Source: Acanthosepion esculentum (Eukaryota; Mollusca; Cephalopoda; Sepiida; Sepiidae). Taken from it: a stretch of 64,000 nt of DNA. The notes below the pieces were generated by a model. The model did no database searches. It had not been told where the DNA came from and was given only the letters and a program-made list of their open reading frames with translations. Below, piece by piece: positions 32,660-43,429 of the stretch (the stretch's first letter is position 1; the number at the start of each line of letters is the position of its first letter). The position numbers and the translations under genes are program-made. Where the stretch lies: assembly GCA_964036315.1 (NCBI GenBank), contig OZ038498.1, positions 12,256,839-12,320,838 of the forward strand, given 5' to 3'.

Positions 32660-32731
<72 letters not shown>
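31785..32731. repeat. ~950-bp TA-rich minisatellite/microsatellite
   Basis: ATATATGTATATAAATATAT and GTATATATGTATGTGTATAT phrases alternate in higher-order units of roughly 45-62 bp, ending in pure (AT)n at 32590-32731. Long open frames in this block on both strands are compositional. Confidence 0.92.
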
Positions 32732-32738
<7 letters not shown>

Positions 32739-33560
32739 GGCTTGGTGGCACAGCGTTCTTATTTATTTCATTGCCTAAGTATTATCCTTGTGCGATTTAC
32801 CCTAATCGTAGATATTCGGACTTATACTAAGTCAGTTCCATAACTAACCTTATCTTAAATTACCCTTAGCTAATGTCACACTTAATCCACCCGATTTACT
32901 CCGATTCTTAATTTCATTTCCTGATTAAGAGACTAGGAGAAATATAAATTACATTAGAAGTGATTGGCTTTCGCCTGTGCAAGGAACGAATCTGAAACTC
33001 TTTATCGCAAGCCTCTCTATAAGTGCTCTTAGCTGACAAAAAAAAACTGTATCACTATGTAGAATTGAATTTAATTTAGAGTCGTAATTCCTCCTTTTGC
33101 ATTCTTCTGACTAATTGGTTCTGCATAGGCAATCTTTCTGCCTATTATTATCATTAAAACACATTTAACAACAATAATAAAATTAACCTTATTTATACTT
33201 GTACCAATAATCTACATATTTCTTAATATTAACTGATTGACTTCTAATATTCATCATATAAACCGAAATTATGAAAATATTAAGAATCACTGGTCGATTT
33301 GAAGACTAACTCTAATCCGAAGTCGAGTGTAAATTGTATGTGTCTCTGTTGCTTCCATGTATGTATATTTAAACCTTAAATTATCATTTTTAACTTGAAG
33401 CGAACTAATCTATATTATTTTGAATTTCAACTTCTGGGCTAACTTTCAGAGTGCTATTAATAATTCAGTAATTCAACCTTATTTGAGGCTTATTCTGTGA
33501 TCTTTCCAGAGTTGGTGTCTTGATAACATTGCCCAGACTCCCAATGGAAATTTGCTTATA
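32732..33560. other. No recognised feature
   Basis: AT-rich, no coding similarity until the LINE fragment at 33563. Confidence 0.45.
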
Positions 33561-33562
33561 AT

Positions 33563-34012
33563 TTGTTTTGTGTTGCTCATTGGAATAACAGTCTACTCGA
33601 CATGGCTGTCCTCAAACTCTTTGCCAAAGACGGCAATGAGTGGAAGGGCATTCTCAATACTGTAAAATATTTCAGTTATGACATCGGTATGGATTTCGAA
33701 TTAGATAAATGTGCAAAAGAAACATTCAAGAAAGGGAGAATTACACAAACGCACTCAATAGATTTAGATTTTGGCACAAAGATTACAGAACTGGAACAAG
33801 AAAACGCCTATAAGTGCCTAGCAATTAGCGAGGGAGATAGACTACAGCATACCCAAATGAAGGAGAAGGTAAGACAGGGGTACTACAGACATGTGCTTCT
33901 GTTATCGAATACCTAGATGAATTCAAAAAACAGAACATCGACCATAAATACCTTGGCTGTCCCTGTGGTGCATTGCAGGTTCAATATCCTTAACTGGACC
34001 GTAGCATAGTTT
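33563..34012 (+). pseudogene. R4-like LINE, RT thumb region
   Basis: The 117-residue frame includes VLKLFAKDGNEWKGILNTVK, YFSYDIGMDFELDKCAKETF, TQTHSIDLDFGTKITELEQE and YKCLAISEGDRLQHTQMKEK, a continuous match to the region after the YxDD box in R4-like LINEs. The box itself is destroyed (LLDMAVLK). After a frameshift near 33915 it continues NSKNRTSTINTLAVPVVHCR and FNILNWTVA. It is then interrupted by the composite SINE-like element at about 34013. Confidence 0.8.
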
Positions 34013-34558
34013 TCTAATTCACCACTGCTGTAGCTTGGTATTGAACTCAAAACTCCTTGAGTCTAGTTACTGGAGCTAAACAACGTCTTTATCCACTGGG
34101 TCATGTGTCCTTGAATACTAGACCAAAGAGTTGTGAGTTCAATACCAGGTTACAGCTGCGGTAAACCAAAAAAAATTGGAGAGTTGAGTTAAAGGGAAAT
34201 AACTAAGACATTCAGAAGAGACATGACATGTGGAACTAGAACAATCTACCCTGGTGGACGAAATAAAGGGTCCATTTCGAAATTCCAATCATCAGAAGAA
34301 GGCCGGGGTTTACGACGACCGAAACGTTGTGAATATGGCAATGAAGATGAGGATAACAGTCCGAATAATGTAAATAATGTAAATAATCATAATACCTCAT
34401 CTCAGAGATATTGTCAGATATATAGAGAGACATATACATAAAGACCGGAGCGTACAACTGCCGAAATGCTTTGAATATGGCAATGAAGATAAGGATAACA
34501 GTCTGAATAATGTAAATAATGTAAATAATCGTAATACCTCATTTCAGAGATATAGACA

Positions 34559-34560
<2 letters not shown>
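34013..34560. mobile_element. Composite SINE-like fold-back, head-to-head, inserted in the R4-like LINE
   Basis: A minus-strand tRNA-like head (box B complement GGTATTGAACTC near 34037; box A complement CCACTGGGTCATGTG near 34094) meets a plus-strand partial head (GAGTTGTGAGTTCAATACC, about 34127). The plus body (GAACTAGAACAATCTACCC, ATAAAGGGTCCATTTCG) follows, then two GAAACGTT tail units to about 34555. In this copy the hammerhead-like first core is CAGAAGA and so is degraded. Confidence 0.75.
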
Positions 34561-34599
<39 letters not shown>

Positions 34600-34621
34600 G
34601 AAGAAGAAGAAGAAGAAGAAG
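34560..34621. repeat. (AAT)n(AAG)n microsatellite
   Basis: Sits at the 3' end of the composite element. Confidence 0.95.
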
Positions 34622-34622
34622 A

Positions 34623-35125
34623 ATACAGATTTTATGATGTATATCCGGAAAGAATGAACCAACTTGTATCAGGTTTCACGGTATTAGCATCCACCGAATA
34701 TAAAACTCGACGTGACAGTGTGGGCCTCTATGTGCTCTGGAAATTATGCAACTTTTATGGGAAGGAAACCGTTAACAAACTGATATGAACACCACCCAGA
34801 CTCGAACCTGTAACAATAGTTATCGGACTTTACACGTAAACAGAAAAATTAAAGTTAATCGCTTATATATCGTGATCAAAACCATAAAAACAGAATGTGC
34901 TTTCTTGACATGACCGTTTCTGCAGACTGTAATTTAGCTTTGAAGATCTTCAAAAACAATCAAAGTATAAGTGGAAATCTAAAAAACAAATGTGGTGCAT
35001 GAAGACATCAATAATTCCAGTTATTTTTGGTGAGCTGGGTTTTATCAGAAAAGATTCTGATAGACTCATTTCCTTGGTAACCGATGCCATAAAGAAATAC
35101 AAAATGATTGTTCCTATAAGCCCAG
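34623..35125 (+). pseudogene. R4-like LINE C-terminal region
   Basis: The frame reads FYDVYPERMNQLVSGFTVLA, STEYKTRRDSVGLYVLWKLC, NFYGKETVNKLI, then after frameshifts CFLDMTVSADCNLALKIF and MKTSIIPVIFGELGFIRKDS. This continues the family seen at 33563 and, on the other strand, at 8226. Some 150 residues expected between the two parts are missing, so deletion accompanied the insertion of the composite element. Confidence 0.75.
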
Positions 35126-35619
35126 TTCACGCTTTATGAAGGGCTTTACGTATGTAAAACGTGCGTGATTTTACCTTATTTTATTTAGTACTTTTACACA
35201 AATGTTCACTGGAAAATGTAATCATGCCATTTTTGACCTTGGGTCTCTGGTTGGGACCCGGAATGAAATGAGTATACTTTCTTGTAAAACTTTACCATTT
35301 CCAGTGTAGTTACGATGTCTGCAATAGACTTCATCATCTTTTTTAAATCTCTTTTTCGATAGGTTATTATAAGATCTTGATTAAATGGCATCATTTGAAA
35401 TTTGTTCCCGCAAGATTAACCGCTTTGTTTTGCCAAATCTGTATTCACCAGTTGATAAAATAAATACAACGAAATATTATTTCCATTATGAAAAACATGG
35501 AAAACATATAATCCGCATTTCATACTGTAATTATTGTCTTAAACGCTATTTAAAGAGGACATCTTTCCAGAAATTTCGCAAATAAATTTATTCAGATATT
35601 TCGTCTGGCCTTCTCTAGA
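35126..35619. other. No recognised feature
   Basis: AT-rich sequence between two LINE remnants. Confidence 0.45.
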
Positions 35620-36660
35620 TAATTTCTATGTTCAAGGAGAAACATGAGGTTTATGTGAATGTTTCTTATTTACACTGCATTGCACATCATTAGCAGCTTG
35701 TAACTAATGAGTGTCAGATTTTCCAAGCCCGATTTCTTCAATATGTGCCCGAGGAATTTCAGCTGTCTGTTGCTGGTGATTAGCGTAAGTATCCCTTTTG
35801 TTTCTTAAAACTTTTCTTTCATTTTTGTTTCTAGAACTGTCGTTGCTCGCATATTCAGTCTACGATATTCTTAGCATCCTTCTGTGGAGCCACTTTTTGT
35901 TTCCTGCATATGAGATGAGATTGTCCGGCATTCAGGACCGATATTGCATAACAGTTAAGTGCTCTTTTCTTTGTTCCTAAAGAAATTTTCCCGTTTCTCA
36001 ATACTTTGCTTAGCTTTTAAGAGACATCTTTCGCTATCCCAATGCGTCATCTGAAGTCGGTGTCGCACTTTCCGTCCTCTGTGAAAACAATTGGTATCCC
36101 TAATTTGTAACTTCCTTGCTGGGTTGTTTCTTTTTTACTGATAATCGTAACATAATTTGCCCCCGTAGATTAAATACAGGGTTTAGTTAAGGTTATCCAG
36201 ATTGATACACACCTGAGGAAGGCCGGAGGGCACAAATACCGAAACGTTGTGATAAAAACAACAAAAATAAGGACAATAGTAGTGCATATAAGGATAACCA
36301 TACATTCTGTCTTATGCAATTTATATTTAGTCCTTTCTTCTCGCTTTCCTTCAATATCTTCTGTAGAAGATTTTGTATTTTCGTTTATGTCTTTGCTATC
36401 AACACCGTGTCATCTCCATATCTTATGTTTTAAAGATTGTGGCCGCCAATAACGAACATTGGTAGGACTTCTAATTCTCCCAGAATCACTTCACTGTAAA
36501 GGTTAAATAATTCCCGTGAGAAGATGCATCCTTGTCTTATACCCCTTTCTTTTTTTTGTATATTTGCTGAAATCATTTTCTATCCGTATACAGTCGATTT
36601 GGTCCCAGTAATCCAAAATATTGCACCATTGCTGCCTTGTTGTCTTCTCAGTATGCGAGA
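35620..36660 (-). mobile_element. RTE-like LINE remnant
   Basis: Minus strand, right to left: GIRQGCIFSRELFNLYSEVI, LGELEVLPMFVIGGHNL, NIRYGDDTVLIAKT (catalytic box, YADD changed to YGDD), LLQKILKESEKKGLNINC and ECMV; then a ~130-bp insertion (36160-36292); then ISKKETTQQGSYK, VFTEDGKCDTDFR, IGIAKDVLKAKQSIEKRENF, and finally RQLKFLGHILKKSGLENLTL near 35690. This matches the RT second half of the craniofacial-style LINEs seen in many invertebrates. Multiple frameshifts. Confidence 0.8.
36160..36292 (+). mobile_element. Short insertion with hammerhead-like core inside the RTE-like LINE
   Basis: The LINE coding match stops at 36292 and resumes at about 36160, so this segment is an insertion. 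It contains CACACCTGAGGAAGGCCGG, then ACCGAAACGTTGTGATA, i.e. the CTGANGA...GAAA core of the dispersed GAAACGTT family, and ends AAGGACAATAGTAGT, a relic of the unit's second half. GGTTATCC (36195) and GGATAACC (36291) form a short inverted pair. Confidence 0.6.
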
Positions 36661-37336
36661 GCAGATACCGTTAGTCGACATCCGGATTTTGCTCTAAACG
36701 TCTACACCCATTGAGGTAGGTAGTGAAAAGAACGCGGTAGAAAATCGGTCTTCATGCATTCTATTGCCCATTTCGTCTGATCTTCCTTATAGATGTCTAC
36801 TGATCGAGATCTCACATTTTTGCCACTTGATATCATTTCTAATATTCCACCTAAAATATTGATAATTTCGCAAAAAAACATCTCTTGATATGGAATACAG
36901 ATCATCGAAATAAACTCATTAATTAATGCCTTTATCAGGCTTGCATCCGAGTCAACCAGAATCTTCAACACACTTCTTCGATAATAACTGTCGATTATTT
37001 TGACAGTTTTCAGCGTTGTTTTAATTTTGTGAGCGTATTAAACATTTCTTTTTTACCGTTAAATCATCTTTGTGACCCAATTTGGAACTACAAATTAACA
37101 ACGTTGTTATGAATATGAGACTTTGACATTCAAAACATATCATGCAAATGGCTACCGTTCGTTTGCGTCTGCGCAGAATTTGTCGCCTTGGTTGCACATT
37201 TTGAAGACAGGCGTTGATATCCTTCAGCAAATCAAGTGATTATTTTAATTATGGCATGAAATAGCGAATAACATGAGATGCAGTATATGCTGACAAAATT
37301 TTATTTTTTATTCATCTCTATCAATAAAATGCAGGA
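36661..37336. other. No recognised feature
   Basis: A 90-codon minus-strand frame (36702-36971) has no family resemblance I can name. It is probably fortuitous. Confidence 0.35.
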
Positions 37337-37368
<32 letters not shown>

Positions 37369-37392
37369 TGTGTGTGTGCGTGCGTGCGTGTG
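37337..37392. repeat. (TG)n microsatellite
   Basis: Tract with TGCG end. Confidence 0.95.
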
Positions 37393-38112
37393 TAACGAAT
37401 GCACGGCCGCAATTTTCGACGGATTTGCACCAAAATTTACATGCATATGCTCCAAGTTAGTGGAAAGACCAAGACCGACATTGCATTTCCCAACTCCCAT
37501 CGATAGTGGAAATGCTTCTACGGCAGTTTTCATGTAGGTTGCGGCCATTTTCTACTGGCCAGAGTGAGAGCCTATAGCTGGCTGCCACGAATAGGCAGGA
37601 AGATTCCATTGGCCATCGTGAGAGCCAACAGCTGACTGACACGAATGTTAACTAGCATGCTGGCATGCAAAAAAATCGATAGCTGCATTCGTCACAAGTG
37701 GGAAAAATTTAAATCTGCATGGGACTTTACTCCAATTGACTCATTCGCTTGCTTAAACTCAACGTTAATTCTGATTCCGCAGAACTCGGTTGGGTGTGAA
37801 AAAATATTTGTGTTAACATTCTTTTTTTATTCTGTTTTTCCAGTTACGAGTCCTTTTTTAAAGCTGATCGTTTTGTGTTCATTTTGTTTAGTTCTTTTTT
37901 CGTAACAGATTTAATGTTTAGTATAGAACTTAGAAAAAATTCGCAGTGTGAGATAGGCAAGAAGTAAGGCATGTAGCAACATCAGCACGACAAAGGACAC
38001 TCCTTTAAGGGCAAGGAAGGGCAAAAATATTTCAAGTCAAGTGATAGCGATTGCTGTATAAGTCGTACGATTTTCGAATCAAGCACGGGCAACGTCGGGT
38101 CATGCTGCTAGT
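37393..38112 (+). mobile_element. Possible non-autonomous Helitron-like 3' end
   Basis: The block begins GCACGGCCGCAATTTTCGAC and closes with CACGGGCAACGTCGGGTCAT then GCTGCTAG followed by T. A short GC-rich near-terminal stretch and a terminal CTAG/T are the style of Helitron 3' ends. Inside, two diverged ~45-bp direct units start at about 37553 and 37605 (CTGGCCAGAGTGAGAGCC, TTGGCCATCGTGAGAGCC). No Rep/helicase and no clear 5' TC end, so the call is tentative. Confidence 0.35.
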
Positions 38113-38300
38113 GTTAGATAAGACGAGATAAAAAGATGAAAATAAAAAGATGGAATAAAAGACGAGAAAATCTGTATTAGTGCTTCACCGAATTTATTAT
38201 CGTAGCAAATATATTATCCACTGCAATTTTGTTTTGAAGTTTACATAAGAAAAATCCTGCTATTTTAAAATTGTTTTAAATCATATAGATGCATTTACTA

Positions 38301-38378
38301 GAAGAAGAAGAAGGGAAGAAGAAGGGGGAGAAGAAGAAGAAGAAGAAGAAGAAGAAGAAGAAGAAGAAGAAGAAGAAG

Positions 38379-38408
<30 letters not shown>
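38301..38408. repeat. (GAA)n microsatellite
   Basis: About 33 GAA units. Confidence 0.95.
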
Positions 38409-38410
<2 letters not shown>

Positions 38411-38569
38411 CAACCACAGATCCACATCGAAATATGCGGAACAAAAATGTCTCAAGTGAATGATTTTGTATATTTTGGTCAAAAGCTATCTTTCAAGATT
38501 TACTATGAAGTTGCTGTAAAATACCGAATAAGCCTTCAGTGGGTTGCTTTTGGAAGATACAAGACTATG

Positions 38570-38885
38570 CTGAAATCAACGCGAGTACGTGTTCACACTA
38601 ACACGGACATATACCTTATATATATTCTACCAATTTTTTATATGGTTTAGATTATGCAACATGGACTCAAACACTTTCAGTTCAAATTGAAATATTCGCA
38701 AATTATGAGACGTATAATCACAATACAGACCATAAGCTGATAGACAACATACGTTTTTAAGAAGGAGAAAGAAGAAAAAAGAAGGAAGAAAAAAGAAGAA
38801 CGAAGAAGAAGAAGAAGAAGAAGAAGAAGAAGAAGAAGAAGAAGAAGGAAGAAGAAAGAAATAATGAAAGAAGAAGAAGAAAACT
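38570..38885 (+). repeat. Repeat X (copy 1) followed by GAA-rich tract
   Basis: About 38570-38760 (TTTTATATGGTTTAGATTAT, TTGAAATATTCGCAAATTAT, GAGACGTATAATCACAA) is repeated at 40600-40800 in the same orientation and at 45590-45790 inverted. In this copy and in the 40.6-kb copy it ends with ACGTTTTTAAGAAGGAGAAA and passes into a GAA-rich tract. Confidence 0.85.
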
Positions 38886-40130
38886 TTAATAAGCCTTCAG
38901 TGGGCTGAATAGCCTGACTCACAAAGATATGTTGACACAAATGGAAGTAAAGCACGGATTGTTCTTTCTGACATTTCTGGGTAGGAATCGCACATCAAGG
39001 GCGAAAACCCTGTGATTGATTTCTCATCGAACATATCTCTTGCTCCAAAATCAGTTTCCGCTCTAGAATTTCATCTTGACAATCATCACGAACTTTTTCA
39101 ACTATTTGAATGGATTTTTCACTAAATCCAGCTCATCGTCATTGATTTCAGAAAAATATCGGCTGATTTCATTTCCCAGTGCTGTCAGATACAGCAAAGT
39201 TTCATTTGTTTGCCAGCTCTGGAAACACTTGGCCTTTACCACCAACAACAAGAACAGATGACAACTTCTCAAACATTTTTATGTTGATCTTTCTCTTCTA
39301 ATTTTTCACCTTGCTCATGAAAGCTCTCATGTCATCCGCGAATTTTATGATATTCGTATTCCTTCCTTGCATCTGAAGATTCAGTTTATTCAGCTGCTCA
39401 AAAGTATCAACCAAGATGCATAATCCGTTCATTATCATCCAGCCAAGCAAAAAATTCCATTTTACTCTGAACTTCAAAAATAGTTTGAGCCCATCTCTAA
39501 GCTCAAATATTCGTTCAGTTACATTCCCTGTTGACAACCATCGAACAATTGTGTGGGAAAGAAGCAAAAGATGGTCTGCATCCATCCTACTGCAAAACTA
39601 CCTGAGAATTCATGAATTGAGAGCTCATCCTTTGACAAAATTTACAATCTGAATTATTTGATCAAAAACATTCTCCAGTGGAGCTGGAAGTATTTTTGAG
39701 GCCAGTGTCTGACGATGAATCATTCAATGAATGCCTTTCACTTTTAAAGCTTACTTTTTCATGCAAACTCGAAATCCTGATCGCTCCATCTGTACAACAC
39801 GCACATATATTATCCAGAAAAAGGTTTTGTGATTCAAGGAAAGATGAAATCTTTTGCAAAATATTAGAGGCCTTGGTCGTTTTTCAAGAGGAGAACAAAA
39901 ACGAAATTCCTCTTTAAATGAACCTGGGTGCACGTACCTTGCTAACACCATCAACTGGGATCACGATGCCATATCATTCGATTCATCGAGTTGAACTGAA
40001 AATATACCAAATACTGCAGATTTGATCACGACTTGTTCCTTAATGTCAATGGCCATGTCACTAATCTTTGAATTGTACTGTTTCAGAGAACAATTGTAAA
40101 CTTGAAATTTCCTGTCTATATTTCTGAGAT
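38886..40130 (-). pseudogene. hAT transposase-derived gene (ZBED5/SCAND3-like), copy 1
   Basis: Minus strand, from 40130: YNCSLKQYNSKISDMAIDIK, FGIFSVQLDESNDMAS (with the catalytic-region DES), LARYVHPGSFKEEFRFCSPL, FLESQNLFLDNICACCTDGA, then MDADHLLLLSHTIVRWLSTG, NVTERIFELRDGLKLFLKF, TFEQLNKLNLQMQGRNTNII and KFADDMRAFMSKVKN. These match the RNase-H-like hAT transposase domain of ZBED5/SCAND3-type proteins. Frameshifts and stops are many. A nearly identical inverted copy is at 50706-52620. The sequence near 38900-39060 continues the match beyond the coding end. Confidence 0.85.
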
Positions 40131-40555
40131 GAGGTATTATGTACATTATTTACATTATTCGGACTATTGTCCATATCTTTGTCGCCGTATTTATTACAAC
40201 GTTTAGGCCGTACAACGTTGTAATAAATTAGCAATAAAGAAAAGGACAATAGTCTGAATAATGTAAATAATGTACATAATACCTCATCTCAGAAATATAG
40301 ACAGATACTGAAAGGCCTAAACGTTGTAATAAATTAGCAATAAAGAAAAGGACAATAGTCCGAATAATGTAAATAATGTACATAATACCTCATCTCAGAA
40401 ATATAGACAGATACTGAAGGATAGGTACGGACCCGATATACCAAAAATATACCGAAACTGGTACGAATATCGAAGGCCGGAGCGTATAACGGCCGAAACG
40501 TTGTAATAAATATGGCGACAAAGATGAGGACAATAGTCCGAATAATGTAAATAAT
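40105..40555. repeat. GAAACGTT units adjacent to hAT copy 1
   Basis: An inverted unit (40115-40205) meets three or four plus-strand units. The first junction, where CCGTACAACGTTGTAATAAA follows an inverted GTTTAGG, is matched at 50590 beside hAT copy 2, so it predates the duplication of the hAT segment. One unit contains an added phrase (GGTACGGACCCGATATACC) that is also at 45960 inverted. Confidence 0.88.
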
Positions 40556-40559
40556 GTTG

Positions 40560-40800
40560 AAATTTCCTCTCTAAATTTCCTCCCTGACCCTAACCTGGAT
40601 CAACTCTTCTGAAATCAACACGAGTGGGGGTCCACACTAACATGAACATTCTTCCAGTTTTTTATATGGTTTAGATTATGCAACATGGATTCAAAAAGTT
40701 TCAGCTCAAATTGAAATATTCGCAAATTATGAGACGTATAATCACAACACTGGTCAGAAGCCGATAGACAACATGAAAAGAATGACTCTTAGAAATTTAG
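40560..40800 (+). repeat. Repeat X, copy 2
   Basis: Begins TTGAAATTTCCTCTCTAAAT and CTCCCTGACCCTAACCTGGA, then the block shared with 38570 and, inverted, 45590-45825. Confidence 0.88.
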
Positions 40801-40814
40801 CTATTTTGTTTTCA

Positions 40815-41265
40815 CGTTTTTAAGAAGGAGAAAGAAGAAAAAAGAAGGAAGAAGAAAAAAGAAGAAAGAAGAAGAATGAGGAAGAAGAAAGAAGGAAAGA
40901 GAAAGAAGAAGGAAGAAGAAGAATGAAGAAGAAGAAAGAAGGATAAAGAAAGAAGAAGAAAAAGAAGAAGAAAAAAGAAGAAAGAAGAATGAAGAAGAAG
41001 GAAGAAGAATGAAGAAGGAAGAAGAAAGAAGAAGGAAGAAGAAAGAAGAAGAAGGATGAAGAAGAAGAAAGAAAAAAGAAGGAAGGAGAAAGAAGAAGAA
41101 GAAAGAAGGAAGAAGAAAAGTGAAGAAGAAGGAAGAAGAAAATAAGAAGAAAGAAGAATGGAGAAGGAAGAAGAAGGATGAAGAAAGAAAGAAGAAGAAG
41201 AAGAAGAAGAAGAAGAAGAAGAAGAAGAAGAAGAAGAAGAAGAAGAAGAAGAAGAAGAAGAAACA
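40815..41265. repeat. GAA-rich satellite-like tract
   Basis: About 450 bp of purine repeats (AAGAAGAAGAAAGAAGGAAG style) that ends in pure (GAA)n. Open frames on the minus strand (S/F/L-rich) are compositional. Confidence 0.92.
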
Positions 41266-41689
41266 AAAAACAACACATTTACATATTTTCGAGGTAACAC
41301 AGATTTTACCAATTCTCCGAGCAAGGGAATTGCATCATTAAGAAGAATCAAATAATCATATTTTTTTCGTTGGGGTGAGATAAGATTTATCCCTTAGTTC
41401 TTTCTGTGAAACTGCACATTTTATGTCTGTCAGTTCAGTGCTTTAGCTACTGAGCGAAAACTTTAATCTATCGAGTTATTCATGCAAGTAATTGTTTGTC
41501 TGCATATAGAAAGAACTATTTGAGCCCAAGTTGTTCTCATCCAAGATCGAGTGTTACAAATTTGGCTCTTAGAGCCAGATTGGATGAAAACAAGTCCGTT
41601 CCAGCAATTATTAAACCAATGTCTTAATTGCATGCAAGATTGACTTTAGGACTTTTGCTTTGGAAGAAGAACATTTAAAGGTGACCTAG
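41266..41689. other. No recognised feature
   Basis: Flank between the GAA tract and the SINE pair; no coding content recognised. Confidence 0.45.
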
Positions 41690-41985
41690 CCAAAGTTCGG
41701 TGTGGTGCCATGGATAACGGTTCAGGACGCGAAATCGGACGGCGGAGTTCGAATTCCAGTAAGGTTCATTATATTCAATTACCCGCAAATAACCTTGGGA
41801 AAGTCATGAACCTATCTATTCTTCCTCGAGGTTGAATAGGAGGATAAAACTGGACCCGATAGCCTTAACTGGATGACAGTCTGCCACAGAAAGAAGCGCG
41901 AAATCTTCTGTCTAGTCATTCATAAATCGAAAGGGACACGATCGGGGCCAAGTGCATATCACGTATGGCAGTAAATTTTCTTTTC
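41690..41985 (+). mobile_element. tRNA-derived SINE, copy 1 of a tandem pair
   Basis: The head has a box A-like GTGGTGCCATGGATAACGG (about 41702) and a box B-like GGAGTTCGAATTCCAG (about 41744), about 45 bp apart, as in tRNA-Arg-type genes. The body continues with ACCTTGGGAAAGTCATGAAC, GGACCCGATAGCCTTAACTG, TCTGCCACAGAAAGAAG, and GACACGATCGGGGCCAAGTG. The neighbouring copy starting at 42030 has all of these in the same order. Confidence 0.8.
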
Positions 41986-42029
41986 ACTTTGTCAAAGTTC
42001 AAGAATAAGAAAAAAATCGAGTTTTGCCT

Positions 42030-42325
42030 ATCACGATGGAGTAATGGATAGCAGCTCGGATTGAGGAATCGGAGAGCCGAGTTCGAATTCCACTCAAATC
42101 CATTGCATTCATTAATACCCTTGAGAAAGGTATGAATCTTATTCTCCCCCACAAGCTATGGATAAATAACAGGACAGACCGGGTTCTATAGCCTTGAATG
42201 GCAAATGGTCTACCGCAGAAAGAAATGGCAACCTACAGAGGGGAAAAAAATTTGCCTCGTCAGTCATGTATCGAAAGATACATGATCGCCTAAGCGTTTA
42301 TCATGCATGGCACACAATTGACAGT
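42030..42325 (+). mobile_element. tRNA-derived SINE, copy 2 of a tandem pair
   Basis: Head: ATGGAGTAATGGATAGCAGC (box A region) and CCGAGTTCGAATTCCACTC (box B region). Body: CCCTTGAGAAAGGTATGAAT, GACCGGGTTCTATAGCCTTG, TCTACCGCAGAAAGAAATGG and ATCATGCATGGCACACAATT. It is diverged from copy 1 by many substitutions, so the two are probably independent insertions and not one recent duplication. Confidence 0.8.
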
Positions 42326-42651
42326 CTTTGCATCATCGTGGTCAGTGCTTTGGGACAAGTGTCCATATTTGGAAGCTTAGTACGAAGAAAACAGATTATT
42401 TGCAGTTGAAGCAGAAGAAGGAAAAAAAACTCATTTCGAAAATGGAAAGGAAAGTTTCATCGCTAGAGGAGGAAAGCAGAAATATTCTAAAATCAATCTT
42501 CTCAGAAATATCGATTAATTTCACACAAATAAATTTCGCTCAAAATATTTTCTGCTTATCTCGTAATTGTTTAATCAAACAATTCATTCGATTAATCAAA
42601 ATATAGTTTATAGCGATTGCCAAGACGACAATATAAGAAATTGTTTATTTG

Positions 42652-42655
<4 letters not shown>
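42326..42655. other. No recognised feature
   Basis: AT-rich sequence between the SINE and a microsatellite. Confidence 0.4.

Positions 42656-42731
<76 letters not shown>
42656..42731. repeat. (AT)n(TG)n microsatellite
   Basis: Compound dinucleotide tract. Confidence 0.95.
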
Positions 42732-43220
42732 AGTGTGTAAAATTTTAAATATAACTAAAAATATATATCTGTCAAAGGACCATATGAATAAAGCAAAAGG
42801 AAAATTTATCTTAGCACACAGATTCCCAACGTGGGGCGGATGCCCCACACGTGGCGCATGGTAATATTTTAGTGGAGCGTGCGTAGGATGTGCACCCTTC
42901 AACCTACTATACCAACTGAATAAGGGGGGCAATTCGAGAATGAATTATTAACAGTGAATTGTTTTCTAGTGAGTCTCAAATTTCAGTTTGCATTATTATT
43001 TCATGATTAAAATGATCAATGTATATTACCAAATAAGCTTTCATTTAAATATTTTATATTTCTGCCTTTCAGTTCTTTATTATGTTTTGAAACTATATAT
43101 ATTTAATTGTAAGCAAATATGTGGATGTAGGTCCGACGGTATGATGAAAATGTGGAAAAGACAAAGCAAAATCCGAATATGTGAGTTTACTGTTTTTTTT
43201 ATTTTGTTTTTTTGTTTTAC

Positions 43221-43264
43221 TGTCAACGTCAGACGTTTCGGTCTAATAGACCATCTTCAGGACA
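43221..43264 (-). ncRNA. Hammerhead-ribozyme-like motif (left arm)
   Basis: Exact mirror of the 43430-43473 motif on the minus strand, produced by the palindrome. Same core, stems and UH site. Confidence 0.55.
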
Positions 43265-43429
43265 TGGTTATTGGAGACATATTTATATTAAATTTAAGTT
43301 AAAATGAAGAGACGATAGATACAGGACTAGTCAGAAACAGAAAAACTGAAAAACTGTTTCTGACTAGTCCTGTATCTATCGTCTCTTCATTTTAACTTAA
43401 ATTTAATATAAATATGTCTCCAATAACCA

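Noticed and set aside
31713..32830. Tyr/Ile-rich long open frames on both strands
   Set aside because: Pure consequence of TA-rich minisatellite composition.
36702..36971. 90-codon minus-strand frame as a host protein
   Set aside because: No family resemblance, no exon context, and located among LINE relics.
40812..41351. Ser/Phe/Leu-rich 179-codon minus-strand frame
   Set aside because: Translation of a GAA-rich tract; no domain, and the frame follows the repeat edges.
41690..42325. True tRNA genes
   Set aside because: Boxes A and B are present, but the acceptor stem and cloverleaf do not close and a conserved SINE body follows in both copies.
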